Shown here piece after piece: positions 1 to 10,947 of a stretch of 64,000 nt of DNA; position 1 is the stretch's first letter; each line of letters starts with the position of its first letter. The DNA lies in NCBI GenBank assembly GCA_017893485.1, contig JACEHZ010000372.1:1730001-1794000 (forward strand), given 5' to 3'. Both the position numbers and the translations under genes were made by a program. The stretch is from Hemerocallis citrina (lineage: Eukaryota; Streptophyta; Magnoliopsida; Asparagales; Asphodelaceae). Below the pieces are notes generated by a model. It had not been told where the DNA came from. It searched no databases and was given only the letters and a program-made list of their open reading frames with translations.

Positions 1-309
1 GAATGATTCTGCAGTTGCTATTAATTTGGGAAACAAAATCTTCTCCAATATTTTACGGGAATAAATTATTTCTCTCTCCAGTTTGACCAAATTTGCCTTA
101 ACCGTCGCACACAAAAAAAGGCAATTTATAATTATTCCTTTTATTACGCGGTCCTCGTCCCTTAATTAAAGGGATTGACATCTTAATGCAAAAATTAATT
201 AATCTTATTGTTTAATTTTAAAAAATCTTGACCGTTAAGATTACACAGATGAATGGCTGGGATAGGCCCTTAGGTTCTCACCCCAGGGTTGGTTCTCACC
301 CGAACCGAC

Positions 310-312
<3 letters not shown>
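1..312. other. Non-coding AT-rich flank
   Basis: No credible coding region or RNA gene is visible. The segment ends with a short direct repeat of GGTTCTCACCC before the first TA microsatellite. Confidence 0.6.

Positions 313-364
<52 letters not shown>
313..364. repeat. (TA)n microsatellite
   Basis: Uninterrupted TA dinucleotide run of about 52 bp. Open frames crossing it encode only Tyr-Ile repeats and are not genes. Confidence 0.97.
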
Positions 365-367
<3 letters not shown>

Positions 368-558
368 AAACGTAAAGAAAAAGCCTGCAAAATAAAGCAC
401 ACAAAGAATATACAGGCAAAGTACATAAAGAATGCAAAAAAAAAAATCAGCATGCTAGTGTTACTAATAATCATTCAATTGTTGAAGAATGTCTGATTTT
501 ATAGCTCATCCTATTCTGAAGATTGTAACTCCTCATTTTCTGAAAAATAGAGATATAT

Positions 559-610
<52 letters not shown>

Positions 611-616
611 GGAGAG
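559..616. repeat. (GA)n microsatellite
   Basis: Nearly pure GA dinucleotide run inside the duplicated segment. The sister copy (about 945-990) has only short GA tracts, so this run expanded after duplication. Confidence 0.95.
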
Positions 617-651
617 CGAATGATTTATGTTTTTAGGGGAAAATATTTAGT

Positions 652-653
<2 letters not shown>

Positions 654-682
<29 letters not shown>

Positions 683-690
683 AGGGGGGG
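654..690. repeat. Poly-G tract (29 G, one A, 7 G)
   Basis: Twenty-nine consecutive G residues, then A, then seven G. The equivalent place in the sister copy (about 1035-1045) reads TTTTGGGAGG, so the tract arose by expansion of a short G run. Confidence 0.95.
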
Positions 691-1143
691 ATATTTTTTG
701 GAATGGTGAATGTGAGTCATTTAATTTTATTTCAATTGAAGAAGAGCCACTTGAGATCTTTGTTTTCAAAATATCTTGTGATATATAGTGAAATGCCCTA
801 TAAACACATAAAGAAAATGTAGGTAAAGAAAAACATATTAAAAAGTTAAAGAAAATTTAGCATGCTATTGTTACTACTAACAATCAAATTGTTGAAGAAG
901 GTCGGATTTTGTAGCTAATTCTTTTCTGAAAAGTGAAGAAATATGAGAGAGATATATATATCTAAAAAGTTAAGAGAAGAGAGAGAGATATATAGTAATA
1001 AAGTGAAGATGATTTATGTTTTGGGGAAAAAACTTTTGGGAGGAAAATGTCTTTTAGGATGGTGAATATGAGCCATTGATTTTGTCTCAGTTGAAGGAGA
1101 ACCACTTGATAGCTTTTTTTCTTCAAATTGTCTTGTGATTTAT

Positions 1144-1153
<10 letters not shown>

Positions 1154-1201
<48 letters not shown>
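1154..1201. repeat. (TA)n microsatellite
   Basis: Long TA run at the junction between the duplicated segment and the fold-back element. Confidence 0.95.
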
Positions 1202-1205
<4 letters not shown>

Positions 1206-1249
1206 ACTTTTCGAAACTATTTGTAGAAAGATGGTAGTTGTCAAATTAT

Positions 1250-1880
1250 TTGCGCTCGTGGACTCGACAACTAAACTCGTTGTTCCCAACGACGAGTTTA
1301 GTTGTTTCATACTCGCCGTTGGGACACGACGAGTTTAGTGTTAATTTTTTGAGAAACTCGCCGTTCCTAATGATGAGTTCAGTTCAAAATTTTCAATGAA
1401 GGCTCATCCTTCTCAACGACAATGGCATTTATACTAGACTCGCTGTTGGGAACAACGAGTTTAGTTCAAAACTTTCAAAGAAGACTCGCCATTCCCAACG
1501 GCGAGGACATTTATACTAGACTCACTATTGGGAACAACGATGATGTAGGAAATTTTATAGAGAGTGAAACATTCTGTTGGACTTAGTGAATTTTCGGAAA
1601 AAGCTCCATATAATTTTTTTTGAATTAAACTCGCCGTTTTCAACAGCGAGTCTATTGTAAATATCCTGACCATTGAGAACGGCGAGTCTTCATTGAAAAT
1701 TTTGAACTAAACTCGCAGTTTCTAACAACGAGCCTAGAGTAAATATCATCGCCGTTGGGAACGGCAAGTCTTCATTGAAAATTTTAACTAAACTCATCGT
1801 TGGGAACGGCGAGTTTCTTAAAAAAAAAACTACACTCGCAGTGTTCTAATGACGAGTATGAAACAACTAAACTCGCCGTA
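1250..1880. repeat. Fold-back element built of small palindromes
   Basis: About 1262-1550 and 1620-1880 are imperfect inverted copies of each other. Each arm holds several small palindromes of the form ACTCGYYGTTSSSAACRRCGAGT, separated by spacers such as TTCAAAATTTTCAATGAAG and ATTTATACTAGACTCG. There is no coding region. Both ends abut TA microsatellites, so the target-site duplication cannot be read. It is probably a non-autonomous DNA transposon or MITE. Confidence 0.7.
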
Positions 1881-1912
1881 ATATATATATATATATAATA
1901 TATATATATATA
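1880..1912. repeat. (TA)n microsatellite
   Basis: TA-rich run between the fold-back element and the hairpin MITE. Confidence 0.93.
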
Positions 1913-1913
1913 T

Positions 1914-2085
1914 GGGTAAAAGGGATATGAGCAACTTGCTCATTTAGTAAATAAGCAATTGATTATGTGGCATGCATGTGATACATTGGACAACTAACCC
2001 TTTTAAGGATTTTCCAATCACATGCATGCCACATCATCAATTGCTTATTTACTAAATGAGCAAGTTGCTCATAACCCTTTTTCCC
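1914..2085. mobile_element. Hairpin MITE flanked by TA
   Basis: A long near-perfect inverted repeat: about 1914-1985 pairs with about 2013-2085. Termini begin GGGTAAAAGGG and end in the complementary CCCTTTTTCCC. Flanking DNA is TA repeat on both sides, consistent with a TA target (Tc1/mariner-type), but the microsatellite makes the duplication ambiguous. There is no coding capacity. Confidence 0.75.

Positions 2086-2090
<5 letters not shown>

Positions 2091-2153
<63 letters not shown>
2091..2153. repeat. (TA)n microsatellite
   Basis: Uninterrupted TA run of about 60 bp directly after the hairpin MITE. Confidence 0.95.
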
Positions 2154-2155
<2 letters not shown>

Positions 2156-2379
2156 GGGAGAAGGCCTTTGTGTCATTTATCAATCTATCAACACATGTGA
2201 CACACGTACATAACTAATATGAATAAGGTTTCAGGTTTGAGTCCTCATTACGTTTGAGTTTTTATTTAACTTTTTTTTTATTAAGATGTGTATTGTCTGT
2301 GCATAACTGATATAAAAAATATCTCAAATTTGATGTCAAACTACATCGAAAATTTTAATTAAAAAATATAGATTTATTA

Positions 2380-2405
2380 AGACGTGCATTGCACGGGTAA
2401 ACTAC
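2380..2405 (+). mobile_element. Helitron-like 3' terminus
   Basis: A short hairpin (CGTGCATTGCACG) followed about 10 nt later by CTAA and then T fits the Helitron 3' rule (hairpin, CTRR, insertion before T). The 5' end was not identified. Similar termini occur at 19357-19388 (+) and 53924-53960 (-). Confidence 0.45.
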
Positions 2406-2440
2406 TAATTATACTATATCTTAAGCTAATAGGCCTACCC

Positions 2441-2635
2441 TGAAGAGAAATAGATTTTTGGGGGAAATGATTCTTATTATTGTTGTACTTAATTCTTTAC
2501 TGTATACATCTATATATAAGGATTACATTCTTGGAGAAGAAGAAAAGAGATTGAGAGAAGATTGGGAAGATGAGAGATTTGGGGAATCTGTTTCCTATAT
2601 TAGAAAACAGAATATACAATTACTATATTTCAACA
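2441..2635 (-). repeat. 3' LTR of copia A
   Basis: On the minus strand it begins TGTTGAAATATAG and ends TCTCTTCA. It contains a TATATA promoter-like box and is about 195 bp. The right LTR is longer mainly because of a short ATATATATAAGATCT-type duplication. Confidence 0.92.
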
Positions 2636-2642
2636 CTCCCCC

Positions 2643-5600
2643 TCAAGTTGGTGCATAGATATCGAGCATGCCCAACTTGTCAACAAATTTCGAGAAGAGC
2701 CGAGTCGAAACGGTCTTGGTTAGGATATCTGCGAGTTGATCTTCTGACTTCACGTTGGATATCTCAATAACTTTCTCATCTAATTTTTCTTTGATGAAGA
2801 ATCTGTCCACCTCTACATGTTTCATCCTATCATGCTTAACTGGATTAGCCGCAATATCACACGCCGCTTGACTGTCACAATACACCTTCATAGGTTCCTT
2901 TGGACCATAGCCTAAGTCTTGCAACAGGAGTTTCAGCCATAAAGCTTCTGTTATACTTAAAGCTACTCCGCGATACTCAGCCTCTGCACTAGAGCGTGCA
3001 ACAATATTTTGTTTCTTGCTCCTCCATGTAACTAAATTTCCTCCAACAAAGGTGAAATATCTTGAAGTGGAGCACCTATTGATTGTAGATCCTGCCTAAT
3101 CAGCATCAGTATATGCCTCAACTTTCAAGTGACCATGTTTCGCAAATAAGACTCCTTTTCCTGGGGCTGACTTAATGTATCTCATAATTCTCATTACCGT
3201 GTCCATATGTTGTTCCCGAGGTGCATGCATAAACTGACTCACCACACTTAAAGCATATGACAAATCTGGCCGTGTATGTGCAAGATACATTAGTCGTCCA
3301 ACCAATCTCTGATATCTTTCCTTATCACAAGGCACTTGATCAGCTTCGTTGCATAGTTTCAGTACTTCTTCCAATGGTGTACTAATCGGTTGACAAGCGG
3401 ACATTCCAGTTTCCTTCAATAAATCCGGAGCATATTTTCTTTGAGAAAGAAATATCCCCTTTCTTGAGCGAGAAACTTCAATACCAAGGAAGTATCTCAA
3501 AGGACCAAGATCTTTCATTTCGAACTCTTGTGACAAGTAGTTCTTTAATGCCTTCATCTCCTCAGGATCATTTCCAGTTACTATCATATCATCAACATAA
3601 ATAATGAGAGCAGTAATTTTACCTTCTTTCCTTTTTAGGAATAGCGTATGATCAGAATTACTCTGATTGTATCCGAATGTCCTCATTGATTTTGTAAATC
3701 CCCCAAAACAGGCTCTTGGCGATTACTTCAGTCCATACAATGCTTTCTTCAGACAACATACTTTGTTGTTGTGTTGGACTGGTCTGTTTGACCCTGGTGA
3801 AAGATCCATATAGACTTCTTCTGTCAATTTCCCATGCAAAAATGCATTCTTCACATCAAATTGCTCCAACGGCCAGTCAAGATTTGTAGCAAGTGACAGT
3901 AGAACTCGAATAGTGTTGAACTTTGCCACAGGTGCAAATGTTTCGTCATAATCAATTCCATAAGTATGAGTGTACCCTTTGATAACCAGCCTTGCCTTGT
4001 ACCGCTCTATCGAACCATCCAATTTGTATTTCACTGTATAAATCCATCTGCATCCTACTGGCTTCTTCCCTGCTGGCAGCTCGACTATCTCCCAAGTCTC
4101 ATTCTTCTTCAAGGACTTCATCTCCTCATCCATAGCTGCTTTTCACCTTGGATCTGCTAAGGCTTCCTGCATACTGTTAGGAATAGATACAGCAGATAAT
4201 TGATTCACAAATGACTTATTTGATTTAGACAATCGGTGAGTGGACACATAATGACTCATGGGATACTTGACTTTACTAGTGGGATTAGGCTCGTAAGTGG
4301 GTTTTGGGATACCTCTAGTAGTACGGTTTGGGAGTTCTTTTCTTGGAGCTTCGGACAGTGATGATGATTGGTTTTAGGGTTCTGCTGGGAGTAGAGATAG
4401 ATCTGATGGTACTGGTGGTGGAGATGGTTCAGATGGTGCTGGTGGTGGAGATGGCTCATCTTCATGGAGGTTCGGCACTGACTGCAGATCTTCATGGAAA
4501 TTTTCTTCCTCAACCAAGTTTTCATTTGAGTGATCGGCATTACTTATATCCTGATTTTCTCCCCTTATATCTGATTGTTCAGTTTGAATAGTAACCACTT
4601 CATCATAGGCAAGAGTTTGAACTTCACTTCGGTACTCCCCTTGAAGTTCAACCTCAAAGGAAAAATACATCTCATCTTCATGGAACTTCAGGGGGAGTAC
4701 CGAAGTGAAGTTCAAACTCTTGCCTATGATGAAGTGGTTACTATTCAAACTGAACAATCAGATATAAGGGGAGAAAATCAGGATGTATGTAATGACGATC
4801 ACTCGAATGAAGACTTGGTTGAGGAAGAAAATTTCCACGAAGATCTGCAGTCAGTGCCGAACCTCCATGAAGATGAGCCATCTCCACCACCACCACCATC
4901 TAAACCATCTCCACCACCAGTACCAACAGATCTGTTTTTTACTCCCAGCAGAATCCCAAAACAATCGTCATCGTTGTCCGAAGCTCCAAGAAGAGAACTC
5001 CCAAACCGTACTACTAGAGGTATCCCAAATCCCACTTACGAGCCTAATCCCACTAGTAATGTCAAGTATCCCATGAGTCATTATGTGTCCACTCACTGAT
5101 TGTCTGATTGTTCAGTTTGAATAGTAACCACTTCATCATAGGCAAGAGTTTGAACTTCACTTCGGTACTCCCCCTGAAGTTCAACCTCAGAGGAAAAATG
5201 CATCTCATCTTCATGGCACACAACATCCATAGTCACAAATATCTTTTGAGTTGGTGGGTGATAGCATCGATACCCTTTTTTATTCTGTGCATATCCCACG
5301 AAAACACAGCGAACAGCTCGAGGAGTTAACTTATTACATTCATGTTGATGAAGATGAACAAATGCAACACACCCAAACACACGAGGTGGCAAGTTGACGA
5401 CTTTTGGTCCATTCACAGCTTCAGTTAATGCTTGAAATGGTGTGAGGAAGTTTAGGATATTAGAGGGACCTCGGTTGATTAAGTATGCAGCAGAAGCAAG
5501 GGCTTCTCCCCAATAAATGAGTGGCATATTTCCATGGATAAGAGGGGCACGGATCACTTCGAGCAAGTGTCTATTTTTTCTTTCTGCAACCCCATTCTGT

Positions 5601-6492
5601 TGAGGTGTATACGAGCATGTAGTCTGATGAACAATTCCGTGTTCCACCCAATATTGTTGCAGATTTGAACTCAGGTACTCTCCGCCATTATCAATCCTAA
5701 GAACTTGAATCTGTGATTTATACTGAATCATAACATGCTTGTGAAATTTCTGAAACAAACCACTAACTTCACTTTTCGACTTCATCAAACAAATCCAGGT
5801 CATACGGGTACAGTCATCAATAAAGGTCATAAACATTTGGCTCCTCCAAATGTAGTGGTTTTGGATGGACCCCAAACATCAGAATGAACAATCATAAAAG
5901 GAAGGGAGCTTCTACTTGGACTTGGAGGAAAAGAGACACGATAACCTTTTGCGAGTTCACACACATCACACCGAAAGGCAGATATATCCAACTTCAAAAA
6001 TAAACTTGGAAATAATTTCTTCAAATAACCAAAAGAAGTATGCCCTAGACGTCGATGCCATAGCCAAATATCTGATTTCTTCTTCTCATCTTCGGATCCT
6101 TCCACACTTAGAGCTTGAGTCAACTTGCTCGAACATTCAGATTCTAAATCCAGGTAATAGAGCTTCCCGTGTCTAACCCCATAACCAATCGGTTTGCGAC
6201 TCCGAATATCCTTAAACACGCAATGGGAAGGCCAAAAGACTACAATACAATGTAAGGCAGTAGTTATTTGAGCAACAGATAATAGGTTGAAGTTCAAGGA
6301 TGGCACAACTAGGGCAGTATCTAAAGTTAGGTTGTTTGTGAGATGTATGGTACCCTCGCCAGTAACAGTGGCAGGATCACCATTGGCAGTGGATACAGTC
6401 AATTTAGTGGATGGTTGAAAATTTTGAACTTGTCTAGAATCAAAAGTCATATGGTCGGTAGCACCCGAATCAATTATCCATGCACTATTCAT
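2643..6492 (-). pseudogene. Copia A pol remnant (protease, integrase, RT, RNase H)
   Basis: Read right to left. 6492-5827 holds a protease with IIDSGATDHM (aspartate of D-S-G-A), the GAG-pre/integrase H-H-C-C zinc module and the start of the integrase core (VHSDVWGPS). 5875-5093, in another frame, holds the integrase core with TFIDDCTR, DNGGEY and the QQNGVAERKNR segment carrying the catalytic Glu. 4133-3723 and 3686-3096 hold reverse transcriptase with VKNAFLHGKL and YVDDM. 2924-2643 holds RNase H with YCDSQAA. A frameshift lies near 5830-5875, a stop replaces the Trp of TDADW near 3095, another stop interrupts near 3721, and a 415-bp inverted duplication separates integrase from RT. It cannot encode a working polyprotein. 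Confidence 0.93.
4233..5099. repeat. Inverted duplication inside copia A pol
   Basis: About 4233-4650 and 4683-5099 are inverted copies separated by about 32 bp. The same polyprotein stretch (VQTLAYDEVVTIQTEQ, then an E/D-rich and SPPP-rich linker) reads on the minus strand in the left arm and on the plus strand in the right arm. A third, direct, partial copy (about 115 bp) follows at 5103-5220 in the original orientation. The arms differ by scattered substitutions. A transcript through it would fold into a long hairpin. Confidence 0.9.
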
Positions 6493-6929
6493 AACAGAAG
6501 CAGAAATATTAAATACCTTACCATCATTACCTGCAGCTGTAACTAATGTAGAGGCGAGCCAATACTCTTCTCAGCTCTATCAGTTAGTCCCATGGTAGCG
6601 GCACAAGGAGAAAAAACAACGAATCTGATCTTCAGCAACCAATAGCAAACAACACAACTTGGTCAAGAACAGCTCCAAGTCATCAACAATCAGCAAAACA
6701 GCAACAATCCAACACCCAAATAGCAACTCCACAGCAGATCAGAACAGCAAACACCGAGATCCAAACGCCAAACACATGATCAAGATCCCTCTTTCACAAA
6801 ATACCAAACACCAAACACCAATCAAATCCACTTCACAAAAAACATCAACACACTGAATCCCCAAACACCAACGGCAAACAACAGTAAAAGAGATTGCAAC
6901 ACAATAACAAGGGGCAAGAGGGTTCGGAT

Positions 6930-7600
6930 CAGGGTCGACGTCGACAGGGGCTGAAGGCGGTGGTCGGCGTCGCAGAGGATGGCGGGAGGTGGTGTCGATA
7001 GGAGGTCGACGGCGAGGTCTGAGGTCGAGCGCTTGGGAGGCTGGATAATTGGTGGCTGTCGTGGGAGTGGCGGCGAGGGGAGTTTATTTACTCGATGAAG
7101 GGGGCATATCCCAACTTGACCGATGCGTCAAAGTGTATTTTGGGGAAGCAAGGGCAGGGAGGAGTAGCAATAGGGTTTCGATCTGGGGTGTTGGGTCGAT
7201 AAGAGGGGAGAACCAGAGGGCAACACGGTGAGATTGGGATCGCCGCAGGATGACGATGCAGCGAGGAGGGCGGCGGTGCGGGGGCACTGCTGGCTGAGCT
7301 CGTCGATCGGAAAGAGGACAACAACGATGGTGGATCGACGGGATTGTGAGGGGGTTGCAACTGAGGAGGGCGGCTTGACTGGAGTAGGGCATCGACGGGG
7401 TGGCTGTTGACGATCAGAAAGGAGGGAGCAGGGGGTTTCAGTGGCGGATATCGTGGGTAAGGCCAGAGCGGTGACGGCGACAGGGTCTGACGGGATCAGA
7501 GTCAATGATCGGTGACGGGATCAACAACGGGATCAAATCAAGATGGAGGTGATCAGCCTCCTCCTCTTCTTCTTCACTTGGCCTAGATCTGATTAGGCTC
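6930..7600 (-). other. GC-rich leader of copia A in place of gag
   Basis: Between the primer-binding site and the protease lies GC-rich, CGG/GACG-rich sequence (about 6930-7560), then a CAA/CAG-rich stretch (6600-6890). Neither encodes a gag UBN2 domain in any frame I can recognise. The equivalent block in copia F (about 57480-58080) is homologous, so the replacement predates both copies. Origin unknown; possibly captured host sequence. Confidence 0.55.
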
Positions 7601-7608
7601 TGATACCA

Positions 7609-7815
7609 TGATGAGAAATAGATTTTGGGGAAAATGATTCTTATATTTGTTGTACTTTATTCTTTACTGTATACATATATATATAAGATCTATATATAAG
7701 GATTACATTCTTGGAGAAGAAGAAAAGAGATTGAGAGAAGATTGGGGAGATGAGAGATTTGGGGAATCTGTTTTCTATATTAGGAAACAGAATATCCAAT
7801 TACTATATTTCAACA
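7609..7815 (-). repeat. 5' LTR of copia A
   Basis: About 207 bp, closely similar to 2441-2635. The primer-binding site lies immediately left of it (complement of TGGTATCAGAGCC), followed by TSD TACCC on the right. Confidence 0.92.
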
Positions 7816-7820
7816 TACCC

Positions 7821-10179
7821 CCTCTCTTTTTTCTCCATTTTGAAATAGAAAAATGAGAGAAAAAGTAGGAAATCATGCCTACCTTAACACGTGCACAGCA
7901 CATTTTTTACTTAACAAAACAAAATAATAAAACAAACACAAAATTTTTTAAAAAGAGAGGCATTTCTGCTTAATTTGCAGATTTGTCATCTTTTCATTAT
8001 ATTGTGATTGAAATAGCTAAGAGTCATTTCTAAATTTTTAAGTATCATATAATTTTATGAGTCCCTCAAAATTATATCTATATCTTATACTAAAAGGAGA
8101 GAGAGTATCCCTCTCACCTCTCTTTATTTTGAAATAGAGAAAAAATATGAAAAGCATGAATTCCTATTTAACTAACACGTGCACTACGCACGATTTTATT
8201 ATAAAAAAAAAACAAAATAAAAACCTCAATTCCTCAAACAAAGTCTTTTCCCTTCACACTTTCTCAATCTTACAAAATCTCACTTCTCTTCCCAAACCCA
8301 CCCCTATTCCTTAACTTATAATTAGATTTTTAAGCAAACACAATTCATAAAATTATTTTAATATGATTTTCTTAGTCTATCATCTGTACCATAACATCTG
8401 CTACAATGCATTGTTTATAATGTATAACTGAATGTTAATGATATTTTAATATACTTGTTAACATAAATTAGTTGAATTTGCGGTATCTTTTCATTCCATG
8501 CATTTTTTAGCTTCGGTATTATTCAATTTGATAACATTATGGTTTGCCGATGATTCTCTAAATTATCTGCTTATATGAGAATGATAGGAATGATATTCAT
8601 AAGTTTCTTCCAATTCTCTTACGCTTTTTCGGAGTTCTATATTATTTTTGTTGTCCCTCCAAACTATTTTAGGCTGTGTAATTTGCACAGGATAACACTA
8701 AGATGTATAATGACCATGATGCAGGGAGTTGATATGATATGAGGAGTTGAGGAGAAAAAGATATGATAAGATTCTGGTGTTTATTCGTGAAAATTAATGC
8801 ACCTAACTTGCCTCATCATATCATATCAACTCCCTACATCATGGCTTCTCCTTTCTCAAAAGTGTTACACCATTAACCCCACATCATGTCTAATCCTAAT
8901 TTAGGTAATATATGATGTGAACAACTTGGCACTTAAGAGCATCCGTAGTTGTTCGATTGCTATTTTTTTTTTTTTTTTTTTGGAATATTTGGTAAATGGA
9001 AATCGTTAAAATGACTTTGTGCTGCAGTCGTCGATTGCAAAAAATTAGGTATTCGTAAATTTTCAAGTCTTAGACAAATGACGAATTATCGTCTGAAGAA
9101 AAAAAATCAAAATTTTTAAATTGTTTTGGAACGGACGGGAAATCCTTTTCAATCCATCCAAATTTTCTTAAAATAAAAAAAAAAAAAGCTAAAAAAGCCA
9201 TGGATGGAAATCCTTCCCTCGTCCATGACTTCAGGTGGGTTTTGTTTTGTTTTGTTTTTGTTTTTAAAAATATATGGACGAAAATCGATTTCTCATCTTT
9301 ACCGTTTTTTAAAATATATTTTCCATCAGATGAAAAACTAAATTTCGTCCGATACTTTACGGTTTTGCCAAATTCCAAATTCTATAGGACACAAGATAAT
9401 TGATGTTGATAAAGTTGACATTGCACTATTATATGGAAAGCATCCGTCACGCAAAACTAAGACTAATTTAGTTGTCATTGTCTTACAAACATCCTACATC
9501 AGTGAAGTAGTAACCGTATTGGTGCATGTAGATAATTCAGAACATTTCATACAAAGTTTTCTGAATGTTTGGCCTATACATTGTGTTTTTTTCTCAACCA
9601 AACCACTATTTCCTTATTTATTCTAACCAACTAACTAAAGCCATTAACAGAGCGAGCCTGATTCACAACTCAATCTAGTTTAAAATATATAAATTTTTTT
9701 ATAAAAAAAGTTTGCAATATGGAAAAGGTGAGGATTAGTGACAGCAATGATATTATTAGAGGACTACAAGGTGACCCTATTTTTGCGGCATGCACAGAAT
9801 GGGGCCCACGGTAATCAGTAGTGGTACCACAGGGCCTAATAATGGGCCGCCTCGCATTGGCGATTCTAACCATCATAGTGACAGATGATCATTACTACTA
9901 CTCACATGGTCAGGGTCAAAGTTGGAGAGGAGAAGAAAATGTCGTTTTGGGGGGCTGCTTTCTCTTTGCAGCCTACAACTGTATGGAGAATGTTCCTACT
10001 CTGTTTAATTAAAGAGAAAATAGCATACTCCAGAGACTTCAAGTAGGTTAGGAGCAGCCTCTCAATATTAGTAGAGAAATGCTCCACTTACTTTATTTCA
10101 TACATCAAATTTATATTAGACTTGTCTTTTAATGATTATTAGATTCATTAATCGCTAAAAGACAACTAGATGAGACCCA
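7821..10179. other. Non-coding repeats between copia A and copia B
   Basis: No credible gene. The DNA flanking copia A (2402-2435 joined to 7821-7920) and the stretch 8070-8215 are two diverged copies of one repeat. It starts TATATCTTA-ACTAAAAGG-like, followed by a CTCTCTTT-ATTTTGAAATAGA block and an ACACGTGCAC hairpin, which resembles Helitron ends. 8714-8844 is a hairpin. 8940-9400 is AT-rich and contains paired GACGGGAAAT/TTTTCCATC-type motifs. 9401-10179 shows nothing recognisable. Confidence 0.55.
8714..8844. repeat. Short hairpin repeat (MITE-like)
   Basis: The left arm begins CCATGATGCAGGGAGTTGAT and runs to 8744. It is matched by its reverse complement at about 8811-8844, with an approximately 66-bp loop. 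No target duplication was recognised. Confidence 0.6.
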
Positions 10180-10184
10180 ATAAT

Positions 10185-10947
10185 TATTGGAAAACGTTTT
10201 TACAGATTTTTCGGACCGGATTCCGATAGGCTCCAGCCACCGGCCGCGCCAAAAATTGATTGGATTATGTTCCTCTCGTCGAGTACTATTCCGTGATGTA
10301 CTCATGTGCCAAAAACGAATTCTGTATGAATGAGAAATGTTGGTCCAAATTTGAATACTCGATATGTATTAACTTAGATATTTGGAGAAAATGAATAGTC
10401 CCATATCGGAAATGGAAAAAGTTTTCTCCGGCTCCGGCTCTGGCCTATATTTTTTCTCCCATATACTGTTGAGGCTTTTCAACTTCAGTAACTGGTACCA
10501 TTACTCTGTAACAGCAGAGTAATGGCTCATCAGTTAGGTCTTTGAACCATTACTCTGATGTTACAGAGTAATGTACCCTTCAGTTGCTCTCAATCTTCTA
10601 TAAAATCAGTCCATTATGTCTGCCAGTTAGATAGTTCTGAAAAAACCAGTCCGAACATTCTTCTTCTTCTTCCTCCCTGAGTCAGTACTGAGAATACAAC
10701 ACAGCTCCAGTTCGATCAGATCTCTGAAGTTAGGGTGCTGCTCTTCAGGACAAGGTAATACAGTTGTATCCTGGGAGACAATTCGTCAATCACCGTCACA
10801 CTACGGGGCAAAATTTGCTTTAAGGACAGAGATATTCAAATCTCGACTCTGTATTGTATTGTATGGTTTGTTCTTAAATTTCTTGTAATTGTAACTCTTA
10901 ACAATTATTGTTAGCATTTTCTGTTTTATGAAATTCATGTTCTAAAA
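10185..10947 (+). repeat. 5' LTR of copia B
   Basis: About 763 bp. The start reads TATTGGAAAAC (3' LTR: TGTTGGAAAAC) and the end reads GTTCTAAAA (3' LTR: GTTCTAACA), so both terminal dinucleotides have mutated. It contains two hairpins in U3 (10498-10525 and 10548-10573) and a TATA box at about 10599. Confidence 0.9.
10498..10605 (+). promoter_or_regulatory. Paired hairpins and TATA box in copia B U3
   Basis: Two hairpins share the same 10-11-nt arms: CCATTACTCTG .. CAGAGTAATGG (10498-10525) and CATTACTCTG .. CAGAGTAATG (10548-10573), each with a 6-nt loop. A TATAAAA box follows at about 10599. Both hairpins and the TATA box recur in the 3' LTR (about 16115-16230). This looks like a U3 promoter with palindromic binding sites; function is inferred. 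Confidence 0.6.

Larger units (their letters stand above)
365..1145. repeat. Tandemly duplicated non-coding segment, two diverged copies
   Basis: About 365-790 and 795-1145 are two diverged copies of one segment. They share, in order, CATAAAGAA, a CATGCTA-TTGTTACTA block, a TTGTTGAAGAA-GTC-GATTTT block, a purine-rich GAGAGA tract, TGATTTATGTTTT and a GAACCACTTGA-like end. A third, partial copy lies at about 50205-50430 and appears to continue at 53769, on the other side of element E1. No coding capacity is visible, so this is probably an undescribed dispersed repeat. Confidence 0.7.
2441..7815 (-). mobile_element. Copia A: Ty1/copia LTR retrotransposon
   Basis: Complete element by structure. 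LTRs are at 2441-2635 and 7609-7815, flanked by the 5-bp target duplication TACCC (2436-2440 and 7816-7820). Read on the minus strand, the 5' LTR is on the right. A primer-binding site complementary to initiator-Met tRNA (TGGTATCAGAGC) abuts it, and a polypurine tract (AACTTGAGGGGGAG) abuts the left LTR. The pol gene is broken, the gag region is replaced by GC-rich DNA, and an inverted duplication lies between integrase and RT. It belongs to the same family as copia F (57250-61881). Confidence 0.93.

Noticed and set aside
241..474. Open frames rich in Tyr-Ile repeats (also at 962-1207, 1135-1338, 2022-2213)
   Set aside because: They are translations of TA microsatellites.
7084..7505. Overlapping Pro/Ser-rich and Gly/Arg-rich frames in the GC-rich leader of copia A
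   Set aside because: Open frames occur on both strands by GC bias, with no domain and no conservation of frame in copia F.
8938..9400. Possible DNA transposon with GAGCATCCGTAGTTG end, paired with a GATGCTCT end at 32456
   Set aside because: The ends are similar, but no matching partner or target duplication was found for either, so no element could be delimited.
9070..9403. Opposed 102-aa and 67-aa frames
   Set aside because: AT-rich, Phe/Lys-biased, overlapping on both strands; no homology recognised.
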